From Ruania alba (GTDB taxonomy: Bacteria > Actinomycetota > Actinomycetes > Actinomycetales > Beutenbergiaceae), in NCBI RefSeq assembly GCF_900105765.1, contig NZ_FNTX01000001.1, forward strand, positions 558,001-622,000: a DNA stretch of 64,000 bases, in the 5' to 3' direction. The notes under the pieces were generated by a model, which saw only the letters and a program-made list of their open reading frames with translations, had not been told where the DNA came from and ran no database searches. Shown one piece after another: positions 16,936 through 25,819 of the stretch. Position 1 is the stretch's first letter; each line of letters starts with the position of its first letter. Both the position numbers and the translations under genes were made by a program.

Positions 16936-18402
16936 GTGTCCACGATGGGTGATCTGATCGACCAGCACAGCGACCTGATGCCTCAGGACGCCGAGTGGCT
17001 GCACCTCCTCGTCGGTGACTGGCAGGTGATCTCCGACCTGGCCTTCGCCGACCTGGTGCTGTGGCTGCCCACCAAGGACGACGACTTCGTAGCCATCGCG
17101 CACGCCCGCCCCTCCACCGGTGCCACAGTGCACCACGACGACGTGGTGGGCCGTCGAGTGCCACCAGGGTTGCGTGCCACGCTGCGCACCGCCCGGGATG
17201 CGCAGGCGGTGAACCGGGCCCGGGAAGCCCGCTGGAACGGCACCTTCGCGATCCGCGAGGAGACCATCCCGGTGGTCCGCGCCGGGCGCACCCTCGCGGT
17301 GATCGCCCGTGAGACCTACCTCGGGGCGAGCCGCACCCCCAGCCGCCTCGAGCTCAACTACGTCGAGTCCGCGGACGAGATCTGCGGGATGATCGCCCGC
17401 GGCGAGTTCCCCCTGGCCAATGCCGCCACCGGCCCACGCCGCGGCGCGCCACGCGTGGGCGATGGCCTCATCCGGCTGAACAGCGAGGGGGAGGTGCTCT
17501 ACGGCAGTCCGAACGCCTTGAGCGCCTTCCACCGCCTCGGCGTCACCGACGAGATCGTCGGGCGCACCCTGGCCGAGGTGGTCACCCCGTTGGTGGAGAT
17601 GAACACGCCGGTCGATGAGTCCCTCCCGCTGGTGGTGATGGGCCGGGCCGCCTGGCGCACCGATATGGAAGCACGCGGAGTGAGCCTCTCGCTACGCGCC
17701 CTGCCGGTGACCGAATACGGGCAACGCGTCGGTGCAGTGCTGCTGGTGCGCGACGTCTCCGAGCTGCGGCGCCGCGAGCGGGAGTTGCTCACCAAGGACG
17801 CCACCATCCGAGAGATCCACCACCGGGTGAAGAACAATCTGCAGACCGTGGCCGCCCTGCTGCGTCTGCAGGCCCGGCGCACCGACTCCACCGACGCCCG
17901 AGGTGCCCTGGAAGAGGCGATGCGACGAGTGGCCACGATCGCCACCGTGCACGAAGCCCTGTCCCAGACCATCGACGAGGTGGTCGATTTCGACGAGGTG
18001 TTCGGCCGCACGCTCCGCCTGGCCGCTGATGTGGCCTCCGGGGAGAGTCACGTCAAAACCGTGCGCAACGGCACCTTCGGCCGGGTCCCGGCCACCGACG
18101 CCACAGCGCTCGCGGTGGTGCTCACCGAACTCGTCACCAATGCGGTCGAGCACGGCCTTGCCGGAATCGGAGGCACCGTCACCATCGACGCCGACCGCAC
18201 CGGGCATCTGCTCAAGGTGCGGGTGGCCGACGACGGCCGCGGCATGGAGTCCGAGATCGCGATGAACGGTCTGGGCACCCAGATCGTGCGGACCCTGGTG
18301 GCGACGGAACTGGACGGCACCATCACCTGGGAGCCCGTCCCCACCGGAGGTACCGCGGTGCTCTTGGACGCGCGTCTCGGAGAACCCCGCGACCCTGCCT
18401 GA
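16936..18402 (+). CDS. pdtaS: PdtaS-like sensor histidine kinase
   Basis: The 488-residue soluble kinase has an N-terminal GAF-like domain (about residues 1-150), a PAS domain (about 160-280), then a HisKA_2 phosphoacceptor helix REIHHRVKNNLQTVAALLRL with His295/His296, and an HATPase_c domain (VLTELVTNAVEHG, VADDGRGM, GLGTQIVRTL). This is the organisation of mycobacterial PdtaS, which phosphorylates the ANTAR regulator PdtaR. No PdtaR-like gene is in this window. The GTG start at 16936 is supported by the TAGGCT box; a longer frame upstream overlaps the unrelated gene before it. Confidence 0.9.
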   Translation: MSTMGDLIDQHSDLMPQDAEWLHLLVGDWQVISDLAFADLVLWLPTKDDDFVAIAHARPSTGATVHHDDVVGRRVPPGLRATLRTARDAQAVNRAREARWNGTFAIREETIPVVRAGRTLAVIARETYLGASRTPSRLELNYVESADEICGMIARGEFPLANAATGPRRGAPRVGDGLIRLNSEGEVLYGSPNALSAFHRLGVTDEIVGRTLAEVVTPLVEMNTPVDESLPLVVMGRAAWRTDMEARGVSLSLRALPVTEYGQRVGAVLLVRDVSELRRRERELLTKDATIREIHHRVKNNLQTVAALLRLQARRTDSTDARGALEEAMRRVATIATVHEALSQTIDEVVDFDEVFGRTLRLAADVASGESHVKTVRNGTFGRVPATDATALAVVLTELVTNAVEHGLAGIGGTVTIDADRTGHLLKVRVADDGRGMESEIAMNGLGTQIVRTLVATELDGTITWEPVPTGGTAVLLDARLGEPRDPA

Positions 18403-18422
18403 GATACGTCTGTGATACGCCC

Positions 18423-18442
18423 GGGGAATGATCATTCTCCCC
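18423..18442 (+). terminator. short palindrome after the kinase gene
   Basis: GAATGATCATTC (18426-18437) is a perfect 12-bp palindrome flanked by GGG and CCCC, 20 bases after the kinase stop. It could be a weak terminator or an operator; the call is tentative. Confidence 0.3.
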
Positions 18443-18525
18443 ATGACGGGCGCGGGCGGCCTGCTGAAATGGGAAGGCAGAGGAAGAACCTCGCGAGTGC
18501 GAGTTTCGGGCCGGGGAATGACGAA

Positions 18526-18556
18526 CGGCCGGCCACCCTCGTCGGGTGACCGGCCG
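18526..18556 (-). terminator. hairpin terminator downstream of whiB
   Basis: CGGCCGGCCACCC (18526-18538) pairs with GGGTGACCGGCCG (18544-18556), 13 bp with one G-T wobble and a 5-base loop. It lies 24 bases past the whiB stop on the minus strand. Confidence 0.6.
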
Positions 18557-18580
18557 CCGTCGGAGTTCGTGCAGGCGTTC

Positions 18581-18829
18581 TCAGCCGGCGCGGCGGGCGC
18601 GAGCAGTGCGGCGCTTGAGAGCGCGGCGCTCGTCCTCGGACATGCCGCCCCAGACGCCTGCGTCCTGACCGGACTCGATGGCCCACTTCAGGCACGTCTC
18701 CACCACCGTGCAGCGGCGGCAGACAGCCTTGGCCTCGTCAATCTGCACCAGGGCAGGTCCGGTGTTCCCGATCGGGAAGAACAGTTCAGGGTCCTCGGTG
18801 AGGCAAGCTGCTTCGTGACGCCAATCCAT
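18581..18829 (-). CDS. whiB1: WhiB-family iron-sulfur transcriptional regulator (WhiB1-like)
   Basis: The 82-residue protein has the four cluster-binding cysteines Cys9, Cys37, Cys40 and Cys46 (AAC, then CRRCTVVETC), the GVWGG turn, and a basic tail RRALKRRTARARRAG for DNA binding. Length and sequence (MDWRHEAACLTEDPELFFP) closely match WhiB1, an essential NO-sensitive regulator in mycobacteria. AAGGAGAA lies about 8 bases before the ATG at 18829; an in-frame start at 18871 is less likely. A terminator hairpin follows. Confidence 0.95.
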   Translation of the reverse strand: MDWRHEAACLTEDPELFFPIGNTGPALVQIDEAKAVCRRCTVVETCLKWAIESGQDAGVWGGMSEDERRALKRRTARARRAG

Positions 18830-18984
18830 GCGGTATTCTCCTTCGCCAGGCGTGCGAGCGCAATGAACCAAATCTCGGGGGAGGGTTCGCGCCGGACGCG
18901 CACTTTCACTGGTTCAACTTTCACATGCAACGGTGACGTGCACAAGGGGTTACGGCTGAGTTTCCGTTTCGCGACCCTGAGAGA

Positions 18985-21900
18985 TCAATCACAGCAAACC
19001 GGTATTGCCAGAACGGCCAATGGGCTGCTCGCCCGACGGGTCCGGGCCGCGCGTACAGTGAGGGCGTGCCCGATGCTTCCTCCGATCCTGCCAGTGCGGC
19101 ACCCGGTGCCTACCCGTGGCCGTTGCGCGTCGGGTTGCTCTTCGCGTTGCTCGAAGCCGTCGTTCTGGTGCTGGTCGGCATCGCCGGCGTGATCGCGGCC
19201 CTGAGCGCTGACGGTGTGCTGCTGGGTACCAACATCGGGGTACTCCTCGTGTTGGTGCTCTTCGCTGCGTTCCTCACCGCGGCCGTGCGGGCTCTCCATC
19301 AGGGGCGCCGGTGGGGCCGCGCCCCGGTGATCACCTGGCAGCTGCTGCAGGTGGCGATCCTGATCTCGTCCTTCACGAGCCTGCCCTGGTGGCTCACCGT
19401 GCCCGGGATCGGGACGGCGATCGCGGTCACGATCTGCCTCCTGCTGCCCGCATCGCTCGCCGCCACCGCGCGCACCGGAAACCCTGACGCGATGCTCTGA
19501 CCGGCCGTTCCGTGCCGTGTCGGTGCGGGCCACCGTGGCTACCTGGAGCGGGACGAACGCTCCACGATCGACCAGCACCCCGCGGCCCGGTGGTGGTTCC
19601 GGTTCCTGATGGTGGCGAAGCGGGACAGGTGGGAGGTGGCTGACCGGCCCGGCGCCCAGCACCAGGGTGAGATCGGGGTCGCGCAGTCGAGTGCCCAGGG
19701 GATGCGCGATGGTCAGCGAGCCGTCCGGCCGGGTCGCGGCGATCACCAGCACCCGCGGGTCATCGAGCACGCTGGGGTGCAACGGCGCTCGGAGACGATC
19801 GGCATCGTCCAGAACCACCGCTGTGTGCCGAGCGGGGTCCGGCTCCACCATCTCGCCGCCCGAGACCTGCCACCCGAGCGCGCTGAGCTGATCGGTGATG
19901 GTGCGCAGCACGGTGGACCGCCCGGCCCCCGCAGGTCCGGCCACCAGCCACGTCTGGCCCGTGGCCGGATGCCTGCGCACGGCGCTCGCCGCATCGCCAC
20001 CGACGCCGAGCAGCACGCCCTCACCCTGGAGCGGATCGGTGAGCTCGACCCGCTCAGGCAGGGCGCGTACCCGCCAGGGGACGGTCGACGGCGCCACCCA
20101 GGCTGCGCCGTCGGGCGTTGCCACGCCCACCTGCATCACGCAGGCGCCCGTGCGCTCGACGAGCACCCCACGCCCCGGGGGCCACCCGGTGCCCACCAGT
20201 TCTCGCGGGCCCCCCACCATCACTGCGTCTGCGGCGTCCCGGGGGCACAGCACCAGGTGGCGATCCACGACGGCGGCCCACCGGTGGGCAGGGGCGGGTG
20301 CGGTCAGCAGGACCTCCAGTCCGAGCCGACGGGACCGGCGCAACAGCGCACCGAGCAGGTCGGCGCCCTCGCCGGGTGCCCCTGTCTCCTCCACGGCGCT
20401 GAGTACCGTGTCGACGTCGTCGATCACCAGCAGTGCAGGATCAGGGCTGCGGACCAGCCCCTCCAGGACTCGCCGCACCCGGCGTACCTCGGTGGGATCG
20501 CACCAGGTGCCGGCGGACGGTGCGTCATGACCCGGCCAGTCGTGAGCGCCTTCGGCGACCACATGCGTGACGCGCCCGGTGCGAAGGGCCGCCTCGATCA
20601 CGGTCTGCGCGGCCGTGCTGCGGCCGGTGCCGGACGGTCCGGAGACGAGCATCGTGCCACCCGGCCAGTGCCACGTGCCGAGCCGCTGTTCCTCCGGCAG
20701 GTCGGTGCGGGCGATCGGCAGACCGGCCGGTGGGTGCGCGTCGCCGGAAGCGCCGGCCAGCGCCCGCAACTCATCCGTGGTGCAGGTATCCGGAAGCGGG
20801 GGAGCCCACGGTCGGCGCTGGGTGGCACGCCAGGGCTCAGCGGCGGTCAGCGCAGCGGCTGCGTCGTTCAACGTGGCGATCCGCCCGGGCAACCAACCCG
20901 CGTCGGGTGGGCCGCACCACGCGGACTGCAGGACCTGCCGGTCCTCGGCCCGCAGGACCGTCCGCCCGGGAATCCGCGGCAACCGGGCCGGGGCGGACTC
21001 GCCGATCGCATCCAGGGCGTCGGACTCCTCGAGCACTCTCAGGCACAGCCGGGTGGTCAGGTTGGCGCGCATGTCCGGGGTGATGGCACCACCGGGGCGT
21101 TGTGTGGCCAGGATCAGGTGGATACCCAGCGACCGGCCCTGTGCGGCGAGCCGCACCAGTGCCTCGAGATGCTCGGGGTGCGCGTCGGCCATGGCCCGGA
21201 ACTCGTCCACCACCACCACAAGCCGACCGATGTGCGCGGCACCACCCGTGGCTGGGGTGGGCCTGCGCCGGCGGTACTCGGCCAGATCGTGCACCCCTGC
21301 CTCGGCCAGTTGTCGCTCCCGGGACCGCAGCTCGGCCCGCAGGCTCGCCAGGGCGCGCCCCGTGGCGGTGGAATCGAGATCGGTGACCAGCCCGACCACG
21401 TGCCGCAACTGCTGCAACGGGGCGAACGTGGCGCCGCCCTTGTAGTCGATCAGCACGAAGGAGACGTCCTCGGGGGAGCCGGCATGCGCCATCGCGAGGA
21501 TCCACGCCAGCAGCAGCTCCGACTTTCCCGATCCGGTGGTCCCAGCCACCAGGGCATGCGGCCCGTCGCGGGCCAGGTCGAGCTCGACTGTTCCGGCGTC
21601 GCCCACGCCGAGCACGGCCGGCAGCCCCGGTGATCCCTGCGACCAGCGGCCCGTCAGCACGGAGCGCTCGGCCGGGCCGAGCAGGTCGCCCAGGTGCACC
21701 CGGGCAGGCAAGCCGGCGGTGGTCGGTCGCTGAGCCGCCAGTGCCGACAGGAAGCCGCGTGCCCACGCGTCGGTGACCTGCCTGTTGTGCCGGGAGCGCA
21801 CGACGATGACAGTGGTACACCACAGCGGTACGTCGGTGAGGTCGCTGGTCAGCACCAGGTGCGCCGCTGCCGGGTCCGCCGCGGGTGGGGGAGTGCCGCC

Positions 21901-22893
21901 GAAGGTGAGGTCGTGCACCCGCAGGGGTGGGACGTCGTCGACGTGCCGTTCGGCCAGCCCGGCAGCCCACTCCCAGGTGGCCGGGGGGTGCACGGCGCGG
22001 GCTTCGGTGGCGGCGATCCGGGCGACCAGCCACCGGCCCAGCCCGTGCGTCGCCTCCGGAGCGCCCACCAGGGCGAGACCTGCACCGGCGCCAGGAGGGC
22101 CCCCGTACCGGAGAGATTCGGCGATCCGATGCCGGCGCGCAGGGAGCGGTAGGTCCGGCCGCCGAGGTCTGGGGGTTCGCTCGTCGGCGTCGCCGAGCTC
22201 CCAGGTGGCCTCAGCGCTCCCGGGGCCGGGATCAGCACCGGGCCAGGCGAGCGCCTCGGCGGGGTCGGCGAACGGGACCCGTGCGGGCTCGTCGCGGTGA
22301 CGGTCCGGGCGCCGCAGTCGCCGTCGTGCCCGTTCCCGCAGCGCGGGCCACAGCACCGCCAGCACGATCGCCACCGGCATCGCGATCACCAGCACGATCC
22401 GCCAGCCGCTCCCACCCCCGCTGAGCAACAACGGGATCATCGTCAGCGCCATCAGGATCGGCAGCATCAATCGGCCGATCAGGCCGTCCGAGAGATGCTG
22501 TTCCGGCTCGGGCAGGTCGGTCAGCGCCGGGTGCGTGCGCACCTGAAGCACGGTTGACCCCGCCACCAGCATGCTGCCCACCGGCACCGGACGCCACCGG
22601 CGCCCCACGCGCCGCGGCCTGCGTGCCAGGCGCACCGGGCGGGTGGACGGAGCGGCGCCAGCCGGGCGGGCTGGGCGTAGCAGGGTGCCGTTCACCGAAC
22701 CGAGATCACGCACCTGGACCCGCCCGCCACGATCGCGTGCCGCGAGATGGGTCCGGGACAGCCGTCCGTCGGTCAGGCGGAGCCCCGCTTCTGCTCCCCG
22801 CCCGACGACGACCGGTTCCGGCCCGAGGGGAGCGATCCACCCGAGATCGGGTCCGGCGACGACGGCGAGATGGTGGCGGGGGAGGGCAGGCAT
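18985..22893 (-). CDS. FHA-domain FtsK/SpoIIIE-type ATPase (EccC-like), with an antisense C-terminal run-on
   Basis: Up to 1302 residues. The N-terminal FHA domain (residues about 1-80: VVVGRGAEAGLRLTDGRLSR, LGSVNGTLL) would bind phosphothreonine. Two transmembrane helices follow (LIGRLMLPILMALTMIPLLL, WRIVLVIAMPVAIVLAVLWP), then three FtsK-like ATPase modules. Module 1 has an intact Walker A GTTGSGKSE (Lys457) and Walker B VVVVDEF. Modules 2 and 3 have Walker A with Arg for Lys (GPSGTGRST, GPAGAGRST), as in degenerate EccC domains. This is the plan of type VII secretion motors, but no WXG100 or EccB/D/E gene is near. Recognisable protein ends near base 19510 (about residue 1128). The last ~170 residues are antisense to 19066-19500 and look non-native, so a stop may have been lost by mutation or sequence error. 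The start at 22893 directly precedes the FHA fold; a GTG at 22962 is possible. Confidence 0.8.
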   Translation of the reverse strand: MPALPRHHLAVVAGPDLGWIAPLGPEPVVVGRGAEAGLRLTDGRLSRTHLAARDRGGRVQVRDLGSVNGTLLRPARPAGAAPSTRPVRLARRPRRVGRRWRPVPVGSMLVAGSTVLQVRTHPALTDLPEPEQHLSDGLIGRLMLPILMALTMIPLLLSGGGSGWRIVLVIAMPVAIVLAVLWPALRERARRRLRRPDRHRDEPARVPFADPAEALAWPGADPGPGSAEATWELGDADERTPRPRRPDLPLPARRHRIAESLRYGGPPGAGAGLALVGAPEATHGLGRWLVARIAATEARAVHPPATWEWAAGLAERHVDDVPPLRVHDLTFGGTPPPAADPAAAHLVLTSDLTDVPLWCTTVIVVRSRHNRQVTDAWARGFLSALAAQRPTTAGLPARVHLGDLLGPAERSVLTGRWSQGSPGLPAVLGVGDAGTVELDLARDGPHALVAGTTGSGKSELLLAWILAMAHAGSPEDVSFVLIDYKGGATFAPLQQLRHVVGLVTDLDSTATGRALASLRAELRSRERQLAEAGVHDLAEYRRRRPTPATGGAAHIGRLVVVVDEFRAMADAHPEHLEALVRLAAQGRSLGIHLILATQRPGGAITPDMRANLTTRLCLRVLEESDALDAIGESAPARLPRIPGRTVLRAEDRQVLQSAWCGPPDAGWLPGRIATLNDAAAALTAAEPWRATQRRPWAPPLPDTCTTDELRALAGASGDAHPPAGLPIARTDLPEEQRLGTWHWPGGTMLVSGPSGTGRSTAAQTVIEAALRTGRVTHVVAEGAHDWPGHDAPSAGTWCDPTEVRRVRRVLEGLVRSPDPALLVIDDVDTVLSAVEETGAPGEGADLLGALLRRSRRLGLEVLLTAPAPAHRWAAVVDRHLVLCPRDAADAVMVGGPRELVGTGWPPGRGVLVERTGACVMQVGVATPDGAAWVAPSTVPWRVRALPERVELTDPLQGEGVLLGVGGDAASAVRRHPATGQTWLVAGPAGAGRSTVLRTITDQLSALGWQVSGGEMVEPDPARHTAVVLDDADRLRAPLHPSVLDDPRVLVIAATRPDGSLTIAHPLGTRLRDPDLTLVLGAGPVSHLPPVPLRHHQEPEPPPGRGVLVDRGAFVPLQVATVARTDTARNGRSEHRVRVSGARGGGERCGQQEADRDRDRRPDPGHGEPPGQAREGRDQDRHLQQLPGDHRGAAPPAPLMESPHGRGEERSEEHQHEEYPDVGTQQHTVSAQGRDHAGDADQHQNDGFEQREEQPDAQRPRVGTGCRTGRIGGSIGHALTVRAARTRRASSPLAVLAIPVCCD
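19054..19059 (+). promoter_or_regulatory. leaderless -10 box (TACAGT) of the 19066 gene
   Basis: TACAGT ends 6 bases before the GTG at 19066 and supports that start and the reality of this gene, which lies opposite the FtsK-like frame. Confidence 0.45.
19066..19500 (+). CDS. small integral membrane protein, four helices
   Basis: The 144-residue protein begins MPDASSDPASAAPGAYPWPL and has four hydrophobic segments (VGLLFALLEAVVLVLVGIAG, LLGTNIGVLLVLVLFAAFLT, WQLLQVAILISSFTSLPWWL, IGTAIAVTICLLLPASL) with a positive loop ALHQGRRWGRAP. Similar small membrane proteins are common and uncharacterised in actinobacteria. Its promoter-like TACAGT box and natural protein composition make it the real gene on this stretch. 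The FtsK-like frame on the other strand continues through the same DNA without a stop. Confidence 0.8.
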   Translation: MPDASSDPASAAPGAYPWPLRVGLLFALLEAVVLVLVGIAGVIAALSADGVLLGTNIGVLLVLVLFAAFLTAAVRALHQGRRWGRAPVITWQLLQVAILISSFTSLPWWLTVPGIGTAIAVTICLLLPASLAATARTGNPDAML

Positions 22894-23022
22894 GCCGCGA
22901 GCGTGCACCGGCGGAGGAGGGCGCCGCTGAGAGTGCCGGGCGTGCTGTGGACGAAGGAGCACCGGTGGTCACCTGTGCACGACGCCGTGCTGGGGATGTC
23001 GGGACTAGGGCGGGTGGTCGGC

Positions 23023-23065
23023 TGCGCGTGAGGTCGGGTAGATGGTGCGCGTGAGGTCGGGTAGA
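23023..23065. repeat. tandem 20-bp direct repeats upstream of the FtsK-like gene
   Basis: TGCGCGTGAGGTCGGGTAGA occurs at 23023-23042 and again, identically, at 23046-23065. The 23-bp period is about two helical turns, which puts both copies on the same DNA face. They lie 130-172 bases upstream of the FtsK-like start, between it and the preceding terminator. The 22894-23224 gap contains only these repeats and that terminator; I see no gene in it. Confidence 0.55.
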
Positions 23066-23172
23066 ACCGGCGTCGGCATGCCCTCCGAGACGGCGTCGCC
23101 GTCGTTCCGGCTGCACTCCTCGGCCCATGACACACGCACCCGGCTGTCGAGGTCCAGGGCTGGGTTGAGTGC

Positions 23173-23209
23173 GGCCGTGCGCTCGCCGATCGACGGCGAG
23201 CGCACGGCC
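23173..23209 (-). terminator. perfect 15-bp hairpin terminator after the FtsX-like permease
   Basis: Bases 23173-23187 and 23195-23209 are exact inverted repeats with a 7-base loop. The hairpin lies 16 bases past the permease stop on the minus strand. Confidence 0.7.
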
Positions 23210-23224
23210 GGTGGACGAGCCGGT

Positions 23225-25819
23225 TCAGTCCACCCCGAGCGCCGCCACCGGGGAGGTACGCACGGCCGACCTGGCCGGGAGCACCGAGGCCAGCAACCCG
23301 GCCACCAGGGCTACGCCCGCCACCAGGGCGAGGTCGCGCCACGGCACCTGGAAGGGGACGTCCGCGAGCGAGCCGAGCAGCACCGACGAGCCGGCCCAGC
23401 CGTACACCAACCCGGCGACCGCGCCGATCACGGCACCGGCCCCGGCGATCAGCACGCCTTCCACCGCGAGCATCCCGCGCAGTTGCGCCTTGGTCAGCCC
23501 CAACGCCCGCAGCATGGCCGACTCGCGCCGTCGTTCGATCACCGACAGCGAGAGCGTGTTCGCCACGCCCACCAGGGCGATCACCACGGACACTCCGAGC
23601 AGACCCACCACCACGGCCAGCAGTGTGTCCACCACTTGCGCGTAGCCGGCACGTTCCACCGCGGCTCCGCTGATCTCCGGCGCCTGCAGCCCGTCCACAG
23701 TCTCCGAGAGATCGGTGAGCGTGGACTGCACGGTCCGCACCACGTCGCGCTCGTTCGCGTCATCAGCCACGCGGGCCCACATCATCGACGCCGCCGGGAC
23801 CTCGCCGAGCTCGGCGAGGGTGGCCGGGTCCAGGAGTGCGACCATCCCGTCCAGGGTGGTCACCTGCGCGGTCACCGTGACCGAGGTGTTGCCGTCGCTG
23901 TCGCCATCGCCACGGGTGAGGGTGAGCTCCTGACCGTCATCGATGCCCTGCCAGCCGGCCATCTCGCCGGGCACCACCAGGGTGCCTGCCGCGGGCTGGG
24001 CCGCCGCCGCGTCGCGCAGCACGTCGGTGAGGTCGCCCTCGCTGACTGCCGCCACGGTGAGCCAGCTGGTCTGCCCGGAGCTGTCGGTGGCGTCCACCTC
24101 CGTCTGGGCAAGCAACACCGAGTCGGTCACGCCGGGCACCTCGCCCACGGCGCTGGTCTGCACGTCCGAGAGCGAGTCCGGGGTGGCCACGCTCAGGTCT
24201 ACCGGGAACCGGGAGTCGAGCTCGGAGGTGAGGGTCTCCCGTGCCGACATCGCGCCGGTGCTCATCATCGTTACCAGGGCCACGCCGATCAGCAGGGCGC
24301 TGGCGGTGGATGCGGTCCGTTTCGGGTTGCGCACCGAGTTCGCGATCGCGATCTTCCCGGCCACGCTGCGTTCGGCCAGACGCCCGACGAGGCGGATCAG
24401 GCGCGGTACCACGAACACGCTGCCCACGAGCAGGCCGACGAGAGAGACAATGCCACCGAGCAGACCGATCGCGAGCGCGATCAGTACGGTCGAGTCGGAC
24501 TCGCTCTCGACGGTGCGCACGATCAGCACGGCCGCGCCGAGCAGACCGAACCCGCCCACCAGGAGCAGGCCGGTGAGGACCGCACGAACACGACCAGCGC
24601 TCCGGGTGGCGCCACCCTCCAGCGGACGCAACGCTGCCAGCGGTGCCACCCGGGTGGCCATCCGGGCCGGTACCAGGGCGGCGAGCATGGTCACGCCCAG
24701 GCCGGTGAGCAGCGGCGCGAGCACCACCGACGGGGTGATCACCAGCTCGGCATCGATCGGTACCTCCAGGTTCAGGTTCGCGAGCACCGTCAGCCCGACG
24801 GCCACGATCGCGCTACCGAGAGCGATGCCGGCCACCGACGCGATCAGACCCAGGATCGCCGCCTCCAGCAGCACCGACCGGCGCACCTGAGCCTTCGCTG
24901 CACCCACGCAGCGCAGCAGCGCCAGGGTGCGGGTGCGCTGGGCGATCAGCACCTGGAAGGTGTTCGTGATCACCAGGGCAGCGACCGCGAGCGCCACCGT
25001 GGCGAACGCCAGCAGCAGCACGGTCATGATCTGCTCGTTGCCGGTGAGCTGGGCGGTGGTTAGCTCCGCCTGCTCCTGCACCGTGCGCACCTGCACCGAG
25101 TCGCCGAACAGCCCGTCGACGTCGGCGCGCACCGTCTCCAGGTCGGCGCCGTCGGCGAGGGCCAGACTCATCTCGTAGTGTGCGGGCTCGCCCTCCCAGG
25201 CCAGAGCGAGCAGCTCGCTGAGCTGGTCGGCCTGGAGCAGCGCCGAGGCACGGTTGAACAGGAACGCATCGGGTTCGTTCAGCAGGCCGACCACCTCCAG
25301 GGTGGCCGTCTCGGACTGGCTCGTCCCGCCGTCGGCGGCCTCCGGGTCCTCGGACCAGTACTCCACGCTGGAGGTGATCTCGTCCCCGAGGCCCACCTGA
25401 AGTCGTTCGGCCACCGCACCGGTCAGCGCGACCTGACCGGCCGCCGTCGGGACCTGCCCCTCGGCGAGGTCAGCTGCTTCCAGCGACGGGCTCGGGGCGG
25501 CGGAGCCGAGGGTGACGAACTCGCTCCGGTTCTCAGCGGAGACCTCGGCGCCGAGCATCGCCATGGAGTGCACGGCGCCCACTCCGTCGAGACCGCGGAT
25601 CTCGGCGAGGTCGGCGTCCGAACGGCCACCGCCGGTGTCCACCACCACGAGGTCGGCGTCGGCGTAGGCCGAGCTCACCGAGTTGTAGGTGGTGCGCTCC
25701 ATCGTGGCCGTGGCGAGCAGGCTGGCGGCCACGAACGCAGTGCCCAGCATGATCGCGATCCCGGCCGCGACCAGCCGGCCGGCCGAGGCGCGCATCTGGT
25801 GCAGGGTGAGTTTCCACAT
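23225..25819 (-). CDS. MacB/FtsX-type ABC transporter permease
   Basis: The 864-residue protein has an N-terminal helix (LVAAGIAIMLGTAFVAASLL), a large extracytoplasmic domain, an FtsX membrane module (LLLAFATVALAVAALVITNT to LLTGLGVTMLAALVPARMAT), a second outer domain and a C-terminal FtsX module (TLLAVVVGLLGVSVVIALVG to LALVAGVALVAGLLASVLPA). This duplicated layout belongs to transporters that export peptides, lipids or antibiotics, or that work by mechanotransmission. Its ATG overlaps the ATPase stop by one base. With the ATPase and the two-component system upstream it looks like an antibiotic or envelope-stress resistance unit; no substrate can be named. Confidence 0.9.
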   Translation of the reverse strand: MWKLTLHQMRASAGRLVAAGIAIMLGTAFVAASLLATATMERTTYNSVSSAYADADLVVVDTGGGRSDADLAEIRGLDGVGAVHSMAMLGAEVSAENRSEFVTLGSAAPSPSLEAADLAEGQVPTAAGQVALTGAVAERLQVGLGDEITSSVEYWSEDPEAADGGTSQSETATLEVVGLLNEPDAFLFNRASALLQADQLSELLALAWEGEPAHYEMSLALADGADLETVRADVDGLFGDSVQVRTVQEQAELTTAQLTGNEQIMTVLLLAFATVALAVAALVITNTFQVLIAQRTRTLALLRCVGAAKAQVRRSVLLEAAILGLIASVAGIALGSAIVAVGLTVLANLNLEVPIDAELVITPSVVLAPLLTGLGVTMLAALVPARMATRVAPLAALRPLEGGATRSAGRVRAVLTGLLLVGGFGLLGAAVLIVRTVESESDSTVLIALAIGLLGGIVSLVGLLVGSVFVVPRLIRLVGRLAERSVAGKIAIANSVRNPKRTASTASALLIGVALVTMMSTGAMSARETLTSELDSRFPVDLSVATPDSLSDVQTSAVGEVPGVTDSVLLAQTEVDATDSSGQTSWLTVAAVSEGDLTDVLRDAAAAQPAAGTLVVPGEMAGWQGIDDGQELTLTRGDGDSDGNTSVTVTAQVTTLDGMVALLDPATLAELGEVPAASMMWARVADDANERDVVRTVQSTLTDLSETVDGLQAPEISGAAVERAGYAQVVDTLLAVVVGLLGVSVVIALVGVANTLSLSVIERRRESAMLRALGLTKAQLRGMLAVEGVLIAGAGAVIGAVAGLVYGWAGSSVLLGSLADVPFQVPWRDLALVAGVALVAGLLASVLPARSAVRTSPVAALGVD

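Noticed and set aside
19609-21633. 674-codon plus-strand frame
   Set aside because: It lies antisense to the FtsK-like modules, which carry clear ATPase motifs; its own composition is shadow-like.
23023-23065. Short CRISPR-like array
   Set aside because: Only two 20-bp repeats with a 3-bp spacer and no cas genes.
23042-25063. 673-codon plus-strand frame opposite the FtsX-like permease
   Set aside because: It shows no natural protein features and mirrors the high-GC codons of the permease.
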